Shown: positions 59,022-64,000 of the stretch, piece after piece
How positions within the stretch are numbered: the stretch's first letter is position 1
Layout of the letters: every line of letters begins with the position of its first letter
Assembly: GCA_947482665.1 (NCBI GenBank)
Contig: CANKJK010000003.1
Span: forward strand, 186,001 to 250,000
Length of the DNA: 64,000 nt
Origin: Acidobacteriota bacterium
GTDB taxonomy: Bacteria; Acidobacteriota; Vicinamibacteria; Vicinamibacterales; UBA2999
Direction: 5' to 3'
The notes under the pieces: generated by a model
What the model was told of the DNA's origin: nothing
Database searches by the model: none
The model's input: only the letters and a program-made list of their open reading frames with translations
Translations under genes and position numbers: made by a program

Positions 59022-59762
59022 CTAGGCGTGCCCGAGGGCCACGATGGTGGCGATACCCAGGCCGACGAGCACTACCTGGCGGATTGGGTTCAACTCCAGC
59101 CGGTTCCGGTGCAGGCCGGGAATCAAATCCGCCATGGATACGTAGAGGAAGCTCGCGGCCGCGATGGAAAGCGCGTACGGCACCAGCGACGGCACGTACG
59201 GCAGCGCGAACACGGCCACCAGCGCGCCGGCCGTGCTGGCCAGGCCGGAGAGGCCGTTCAGCAGGAGCGCTCGGCCCCGGCCGTAGCCGGAGTGCAACAG
59301 GATGGCGAAGTCGCCCACCTCCTGCGGTATCTCGTGCGCGGCGACGGCGATGGCGGTGCTGATGCCGAGCGGCACCGAGGTCATCACGGCGGCCCCGATC
59401 AGCGCGCCGTCCACGAAGTTATGAAACGTGTCGCCGATGAGCACCATGCTCGCGGCATGCTCGTGGACCTCGCAATCGTCCGTGTGGCAGTGCCGCCAGA
59501 CGACGAGCTTCTCCAGGACGAAGAAGAAGAGGATGCCGCCGAGAAGCGTCGCAAAGACCTGCACGGGCGGGAGTGTTTCAACCGCCTGCGGCAGGATGGC
59601 GAGGAGCGTGACGCCCAGCATGACGCCCACGGCGTAGCTCACCAGCCACGGCACGAGCTGCTTCCGGGTGGAGGCAGGGAACAGCAGGAACGTGGCCGCG
59701 ACGGTGAGGCCGCCGAGCCCTCCGAGCAGGCTCAGGCCGATGGCGATAACGGAGAGAGGCAC
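59022..59762 (-). CDS. ZIP-family metal transporter
   Basis: About seven to eight hydrophobic helices are seen in 246 residues. Helix IV contains LIGDTFHNFVDGALIGAA and helix V contains AVAAHEIPQEVGDFAILLHS, the two metal-binding helices of ZIP transporters (HNxxD and HEIPxE). The loop before helix IV has HCHTDDCEVHEHA, a likely metal-binding cluster. The protein would move Zn, Fe or a related divalent metal into the cytoplasm. It starts 2 bp after the stop of the methyltransferase gene, so the two form an operon. Confidence 0.92.
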   Translation of the reverse strand: MPLSVIAIGLSLLGGLGGLTVAATFLLFPASTRKQLVPWLVSYAVGVMLGVTLLAILPQAVETLPPVQVFATLLGGILFFFVLEKLVVWRHCHTDDCEVHEHAASMVLIGDTFHNFVDGALIGAAVMTSVPLGISTAIAVAAHEIPQEVGDFAILLHSGYGRGRALLLNGLSGLASTAGALVAVFALPYVPSLVPYALSIAAASFLYVSMADLIPGLHRNRLELNPIRQVVLVGLGIATIVALGHA

Positions 59763-59764
59763 TA

Positions 59765-60343
59765 TCAGACCTGGGGTTGAGGGGCGGGCTTGCCGCCTTC
59801 GACGAAGCGGTAGCCGTCCCGATCGGCCAGGATCCGGACCGGGCGGAACCCCCCGGACTTGAGCGCCCCGATGGTTTCGCCGGTGGCGGAGTAGTGGCCA
59901 TCCACCGGGTAGGGGCGGATCATGCTGGCGAGCCCCCCGCGCGGCTCGGCTTCAATGACCATCATCCGGCCACCCACGCGCAGCACCCGCAGGCATTCCT
60001 CGACCGACCGAATCCGGGTGTAGGGGGCCATGCCGGCGATGAGCCCCTTGTAGGAATGCATGACCACCAGGTCAAAGCTGTCGTCTTCCAGAGGCAGGGA
60101 ACGCAGAGTGGTCACGACCCGCACATCGACGAGAACCCCAGCCTTTTCGGCCGCGGAGCGAATCCTCGCCCCCTGCGCCTCGTCGTTGACGACGTGAACG
60201 GCCGAGCCGCTCATGCCCACTTTGGCGGCGATGGCCATGGCCGTGCCGGTGTCGTCGAGCCCCACCATGAGCAGGCGATCGCCCATCTTGGCGGCGGTCA
60301 TGGTGACGGAAAGCGGTTCGCTGGAGGACTTCCGGAAAAACAT
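59765..60343 (-). CDS. Methyltransferase-like protein
   Basis: In about 192 residues, GDRLLMVGLDDTGTAMAIAA stands at the SAM-loop position. SFDLVVMHSYKGLI and LRVLRVGGRMMVIEAEPRGG then follow the motif II and post-motif pattern of small class I methyltransferases. The usual GxGxG loop is degenerate (MVGLDDTG), so SAM binding is uncertain. The ATG at 60343 with GGGA upstream is preferred over the TTG at 60358. It precedes the ZIP gene with a 2-bp gap and is divergent from inositol-phosphate synthase across about 33 bp. Confidence 0.7.
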   Translation of the reverse strand: MFFRKSSSEPLSVTMTAAKMGDRLLMVGLDDTGTAMAIAAKVGMSGSAVHVVNDEAQGARIRSAAEKAGVLVDVRVVTTLRSLPLEDDSFDLVVMHSYKGLIAGMAPYTRIRSVEECLRVLRVGGRMMVIEAEPRGGLASMIRPYPVDGHYSATGETIGALKSGGFRPVRILADRDGYRFVEGGKPAPQPQV

Positions 60344-60361
60344 GGGGATTTCCCGCAATGA

Positions 60362-60376
60362 TATAGTCTTTCGCTT
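60362..60376 (+). promoter_or_regulatory. Candidate -10 element giving a leaderless ino1-type message
   Basis: TATAGT at 60362-60367 lies 9 bases before the GTG start at 60377. If it is the -10 element, the RNA would begin at or just before the start codon. No ribosome binding site is present in the gap, which agrees with a leaderless message. The -35 region is not convincing. Confidence 0.3.
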
Positions 60377-61690
60377 GTGACTCCACCACTTGAAATCGCC
60401 CCCGCACGCGGGCGTCTTGGCGTGCTGCTCGTGGGCCTCGGCGCCGTCTCGACGACCACCATCGCCGGCGTCATTGCTATTCGCAAGGGCCTGGCCACAC
60501 CTATCGGTTCGCTCACGCAGATGGGCACCATCCGGCTCGGGAAACGCACCGACAACCGGTCACCGAAGATCAACGACTTCGTTCCGCTGGCCCAGCTCGA
60601 TGATCTGGTCTTTGGCGGCTGGGACATCTTCGAGGCGGACTGCTACGCCGCGGCCAAGACCGCTGGCGTGCTGGAGCCCGCGCTTCTCGATCAGATCCGC
60701 CCAGAACTTGAAGCCATCCGCCCGATGCCGGCGGTGTTCGACCAGCGCTATGTGAAGCGGCTGCAGGGTCCGAACGTCAAGAAGGGCAAGAACAAGCTCG
60801 ATCTGGCCGAGCAGCTCATCGCCGACATCCGGAACTTCAAGGCGAAGAACAACTGCGACCGGCTCGTGATGCTCTGGGTGGGCAGCACCGAGGTCTTCAT
60901 GACGGAAGGGCCGGTGCATCAGTCGCTGGCGGCCTTCGAAAAGGGCCTCGAGGCGAGCGACGACGCGATTCCGTCGAGCATGATCTACGCCTACGCCGCG
61001 CTCAAGGAAGGCATCCCCTTCGCCAACGCTGCGCCGAACCTGACGGCCGACGTACCGGCGCTGCAGGAACTGGCCAGGCAGAACGGCTCGCCCCTTGCCG
61101 GCAACGACATGAAGACGGGTCAGACGCTGATCAAGACGATCATCGCGCCCGGCCTCAAGGCGCGCCTGCTCGGCGTGCGCGGGTGGTACTCCACCAACAT
61201 CCTGGGCAACCGCGACGGCGAGGTGCTCGACGATCCCGAGTCGTTCAAGACGAAGGAAGAGAGCAAGAAGTCGGCGCTGGATTACATCTTCCAGCCGCAG
61301 CTGTATCCGGAGCTCTACAAGGACTTGTCCCACGTCGTGCGCATCAATTACTACCCGCCGCGCGGCGACAACAAGGAAGGCTGGGACAACATCGATATCG
61401 TCGGGTGGCTCGGCTACCCGATGCAGCTGAAGATCAACTTCCTCTGCCGTGATTCGATTCTGGCGGCGCCCATCGTGCTCGACGCGGCCCTCTTCATGGA
61501 CCTGGCCAAGCGCGCGGGCAAGAGCGGCATCCAGGAGTGGCTGTCCTTCTACTTCAAGGCGCCGATGCACGCCAAAGAGGTCTATCCCGAGCACGACCTC
61601 TTCATTCAGCTGATGAAGCTGAAGAACACGCTGCGCTACATGATGGGCGAGGAGCTCATCACGCACCTGGGCAACGAGTACTACGACTAG
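60377..61690 (+). CDS. Inositol-3-phosphate synthase
   Basis: The 437-residue protein begins with RLGVLLVGLGAVSTTTIAG, the NAD-binding loop of myo-inositol-1-phosphate synthase. RGWYSTNILGNRDGEVLDDP, NIDIVGWLGYPMQLKINFLC and SFYFKAPMH are characteristic of bacterial and archaeal members. The enzyme makes inositol-phosphate from glucose-6-phosphate for inositol lipids or compatible solutes. The gene starts with GTG at 60377. An intrinsic terminator follows at 61731. No inositol-phosphate phosphatase is adjacent. Confidence 0.93.
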   Translation: MTPPLEIAPARGRLGVLLVGLGAVSTTTIAGVIAIRKGLATPIGSLTQMGTIRLGKRTDNRSPKINDFVPLAQLDDLVFGGWDIFEADCYAAAKTAGVLEPALLDQIRPELEAIRPMPAVFDQRYVKRLQGPNVKKGKNKLDLAEQLIADIRNFKAKNNCDRLVMLWVGSTEVFMTEGPVHQSLAAFEKGLEASDDAIPSSMIYAYAALKEGIPFANAAPNLTADVPALQELARQNGSPLAGNDMKTGQTLIKTIIAPGLKARLLGVRGWYSTNILGNRDGEVLDDPESFKTKEESKKSALDYIFQPQLYPELYKDLSHVVRINYYPPRGDNKEGWDNIDIVGWLGYPMQLKINFLCRDSILAAPIVLDAALFMDLAKRAGKSGIQEWLSFYFKAPMHAKEVYPEHDLFIQLMKLKNTLRYMMGEELITHLGNEYYD

Positions 61691-61692
61691 AC

Positions 61693-61768
61693 CCGGGCTC
61701 CGCCCGGTTTCGCGCATCTCAGAAAGGGCGACGGCCCGTTGGCGGTGACGCCGGCGGGCCGTTTGTCG
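61693..61768 (+). terminator. Two hairpins downstream of inositol-3-phosphate synthase
   Basis: CCGGGC (61693-61698) pairs with GCCCGG (61702-61707) and is followed by TTTC. Then ACGGCCCG (61731-61738) pairs with CGGGCCGT (61755-61762), with a nested GGCG/CGCC inside, and is followed by TTGTCGTTG. They are likely intrinsic terminators in tandem. From 61769 to 62465 no convincing intact gene is seen. Confidence 0.65.
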
Positions 61769-61998
61769 TTGTAGGGTCGACCGAGGAGTCTCGTGGCCAG
61801 CAACGCCTCGACGTCCCGAAGGCTGGCCTTTGACGTGGACGTGCTGGCCTGCCCCGCTGCGGCGGGCGGCTTCGACTGATCGCGCTCTTCTACGCGTCGG
61901 CTGTGACCGAGTGCATCGTGCGCCACCCCGGCCTTCCCGCCGGGATGCCCCGGGCGCGGATCGCCCGTGATACCGGAGGTCTGGCTTCGACACGCCAA

Positions 61999-62055
61999 GC
62001 CAAGGGCGCATACCCGGCTCTTCCGTTAGCGGCGACTCTTCCAATAGCAGGCATC
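61999..62055 (+). repeat. Degenerate dispersed repeat, copy 1
   Basis: This stretch (AAGGGCGCATACCCGGCTCT and on) aligns without gaps to 63821-63876 with about three of four bases identical. Both copies lie in the gene-poor end region. No transposase is next to either. The repeat has an unclear relation to recombination sites. Confidence 0.55.
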
Positions 62056-62057
62056 GT

Positions 62058-62252
62058 CTACGTTGCCCCGTGGAACGAGACCCTGGCGGTCTCGGGATGG
62101 GCTTCCCCTGACGCCTTTTGAATCTGAGGGATATCTACGCTGTTCCAGAACACGTCCGTGGCGAAGCGGCGCAGATGGCGCGCCACATCCAGGCACACGG
62201 CGTTACGGACGGTTGACCCTGCGTCAGCGTGATACCGCGATCTCGTACGCAT
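62058..62252 (-). pseudogene. Possible remnant of a tyrosine recombinase C-terminus
   Basis: The frame reads DVARHLRRFATDVFWNSVDI followed by PQIQKASGEAHPETARVSFH. This resembles the end of a tyrosine recombinase (HxLRRxFAT...VDI..IQ..LGH....T). The His and Arg are there, but two residues are missing in the HxLR segment and no catalytic Tyr follows. Upstream the frame continues with WWLRTLRQQPPGA but no further core. The likeness is by eye over about 40 residues and could be chance. If real, it is inactive. Confidence 0.25.
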
Positions 62253-62465
62253 TGCGCCAGGCGGCTGCTGACGCAGCGTCCGCAGCCACCAACGGGCACT
62301 TCCGGTACCACAGGTCTTTCACAACCTGCTATTCCAATTAGCATGGCTGAAGCCGCGACACCGGATCTAGTCTCTGCCCTTACCACCGGATCCACGATGA
62401 GACCACTCTCATACGAGAGGCTCCCGGTGCCCACACCCCACGCCCATGCATCGAAGGGATGATCT

Positions 62466-63155
62466 ATGAACACACGAATAGCGCTCGCAACAAGCCTCAT
62501 TGCGCTGCTCAGCACAGGTATTGCGGTGGCTGGCGATCACGAGATCCGCATCCTCCACATTACTGACAGGGTTGGTGACGTGGACAACTTTCATCCCGGC
62601 GATGCGAGCGACATTCCACGGCGCTCAGCGGCCATCGTGCAAGCCCTGGCCCTCAGCGAAACGACGCCGGCCGAGTTGGACGAGGCGCGAAGCAATCGTT
62701 CTGTTGGGTTTACCCACGCCTTTGACTTGCCGGCGGCGGGTCAGATTACCGGGGCGGTACTCACGGTTCGCGTTACGAGCGCCGACGAGCTCGTGTCTAC
62801 CGACGTACTCATTCTCGATCCCGGCGTTCGTGCCTACAACGAAGCGAGACTGGACTTTCCGAGAACCAATCTCGAACACCTGCTCGGGTTCAAGCCCGTC
62901 GCGGGAGTCATTTACGATCTGAAGGTCGATCTCAGCCACGTCCCGGTGGTCTACAGTGACTACTTCCCCCTGCAGCCGGATGGATTCCTCAACCTGCTTC
63001 CCGAGCTCGCGGATGGCCGGCTGGACGTACTTACCGGGGATGACGTCATGGTCGATGCCTCACGCTTGACCGTTCACGTCGCCGTTCCGTGCAGCGGGCG
63101 CAAGTGCTCCGATGACCGTGGCGAGGACAAGGGCGGCGCGCACCATGATGATTGA
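62466..63155 (+). CDS. Secreted protein of unknown function
   Basis: AAGGGATGATCT precedes an ATG that begins a signal peptide (LATSLIALLSTGIAVAGDHE). The 205 mature residues include FTHAFDLPAAGQITGAVLTV, which fits a beta-sandwich strand pair. YDLKVDLSHVPVVYSDYFPL and GRLDVLTGDDVMVDASRLTV follow. The C-terminus is highly charged with two Cys (PCSGRKCSDDRGEDKGGAHH). I recognise no family. It is the only convincing gene in the last 2.3 kb. It has weaker base bias than the genes upstream, which hints at a foreign or cassette-like origin. Its role cannot be stated. Confidence 0.65.
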   Translation: MNTRIALATSLIALLSTGIAVAGDHEIRILHITDRVGDVDNFHPGDASDIPRRSAAIVQALALSETTPAELDEARSNRSVGFTHAFDLPAAGQITGAVLTVRVTSADELVSTDVLILDPGVRAYNEARLDFPRTNLEHLLGFKPVAGVIYDLKVDLSHVPVVYSDYFPLQPDGFLNLLPELADGRLDVLTGDDVMVDASRLTVHVAVPCSGRKCSDDRGEDKGGAHHDD

Positions 63156-64000
63156 GCGCTTGCTGACATAGGCCCAACAACAACTGCCTATCTGTCCCGC
63201 GACGTCGCAGGAGCCATCGATCTGTTTGGTGAGATCCGGTTCCGCGGCGCCGCGGGGCGAGCACTTCGGACGGGGCCCCCGCTCACAGGCCACGAAGCGG
63301 ACCCCGTCGCTCTGTCGAGAAGGCGTTACGGTGGAGGCTGTCACAACGCCGGCCCGCTTGAACACCCGGCGGCGCGTAGCAGCCGGAGCCTGGCCCCGCC
63401 GCCCGCATCCTGCCCTCGCCCTGCCGAGGGACCGCTGCGGCATCGCCGACGAAGGACGACCGCGCTCTTCCTAGAGAACGGCGGTCTTCACCCTCTTCCC
63501 TGTGCTCTTCTCGCCTCCCTCGTGATTGGCACCGAAGTGCGTTTTCAGGCGCAGACCGGTGACCACGACATCGCGAAAGGAACCTCCCTGTACGCCTGGG
63601 CGGACCCGCGCACCGGTGACATCGTTCCCGGGTCGGTGATATTCGTCTCCCAGGGAGCCGTACACCCCGAGGACACCTCCGACCGCGTACATCTGTGGCC
63701 AGTCGCAGATCTGAAACAAACCGACCGTTCGACCAAGAATGCCTCTCTCGCGCGGCCGGCGAGGCTGGCGACCCACTCGGCCAACCGACTAATCCGCGCT
63801 GCGCCAGGGCTGTGCCAGGCCGAGGGCGCATAACCGGCTCTTCGGCTAACGGCGCCTATTCGAATAACGGCTATCGACACCGCCGGAGCGCACATCGACT
63901 TCCTGAAACACGGGGTGAATACCTGCCGTCACAGGGGGCTCCGTCGGCTCAAATCCAAGAGAGCGTTGTGGCTGGACGTGAATACCGGTCACCACCTCCT
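63156..64000. other. Gene-poor terminal stretch
   Basis: Several short open frames overlap here on both strands, but none has a ribosome binding site, a signal peptide or a recognisable domain. On the minus strand two separate frames contain similar VVTG pieces (EVVTGIHVQP near 63990 and DVVVTGLRLK near 63560). They may be broken copies of one gene that continues beyond the window. The degenerate repeat copy 2 lies at 63821-63876. Confidence 0.5.
63821..63876 (+). repeat. Degenerate dispersed repeat, copy 2
   Basis: The sequence (GAGGGCGCATAACCGGCTCT and on) aligns ungapped with 61999-62055 at about three of four positions. It contains three TAAC units spaced 16 and 18 bases apart. It overlaps the end of an open minus-strand frame that enters from the window edge. 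Confidence 0.55.

Noticed and set aside
63522-63833. A 103-residue plus-strand frame with a plausible-looking sequence (WADPRTGDIVPGSVIF)
   Set aside because: There is no ribosome binding site or signal, it competes with minus-strand frames, and no family was recognised.
63821-63876. An integron attC site
   Set aside because: TAAC-containing units are present, but paired core sites of the attC type with a palindromic middle could not be shown.
1-64000. tRNA and rRNA genes
   Set aside because: No cloverleaf with T-loop and CCA-end features and no rRNA-like segments were seen by eye; a covariance search was not possible.

Overview
The window is a high-GC bacterial chromosome segment with tightly packed genes on both strands, many of them overlapping by 4 bp (GTGA or ATGA). 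No tRNA, rRNA, CRISPR array, intact transposase or phage gene was seen. The gene content suggests Acidobacteriota, probably Vicinamibacteria-like: a VWFA-related protein of the acidobacterial type, a type I-alpha glutamine synthetase, a direct GlnRS, a PCYCGC protein, many secreted peptidases and NtrC-type signalling. The taxon is an inference from gene content, not from a marker gene.

Layout. 1-3.2 kb: the tail of a tRNA-dihydrouridine synthase, a HAD-like protein, a Dabb protein and a remarkable Arg/Gly-rich disordered protein with 132-bp tandem repeats. 3.2-7.9 kb: a signalling island with an NtrC-type response regulator, an excisionase-type HTH protein overlapping a stand-alone histidine-kinase dimerisation domain, a sigma-28-type sigma factor behind a convincing sigma-54 promoter, and a hybrid histidine kinase. 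7.9-15.5 kb: PCYCGC protein, FabZ, a GAF-GAF-SpoIIE phosphatase, glutamine synthetase, a DUF1015 protein, a DinB protein, a methyltransferase and a DUF2306 membrane protein. 15.5-28.1 kb: an M28 peptidase, GlnRS, an overlapping operon (beta-CASP nuclease, M49 peptidase, aminotransferase), then a second overlapping operon (DPP-IV, an MTHFR-like barrel, a methyltransferase) ending in a clear hairpin. 28.2-33.0 kb: a Tat-exported molybdenum hydroxylase operon of PaoABC type with two small accessory genes. 33.2-46.6 kb: CHRD protein, OmpA lipoprotein, VWFA protein, alanine-type aminotransferase, GT39 glycosyltransferase, M1 peptidase, an orphan NuoG, DsbD and a GAF membrane protein. 46.9-61.7 kb: SerC, poly(A) polymerase, two paralogous cassettes pairing a small secreted protein with a matrixin-lectin protease, DNA polymerase I, a BON protein, a ZIP transporter, a methyltransferase and inositol-phosphate synthase. 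61.7-64 kb: a gene-poor, decayed end with one secreted protein, a pair of degenerate repeats and a possible recombinase remnant.

The strongest candidates for undescribed biology are these. (1) A duplicated two-gene module at 49.5-54.2 kb, in which a secreted protein with a TIMP/NTR-like sequence pattern overlaps a matrix-metalloprotease-like enzyme carrying lectin domains. (2) A family of 90-96-bp extragenic palindromes, present three times, whose outer stems differ between copies yet stay paired. (3) The sigma-54-to-sigma-28 regulatory circuit with an orphan DHp domain. (4) A foldback of about 220 bp in the non-coding region at 58.05-58.27 kb.
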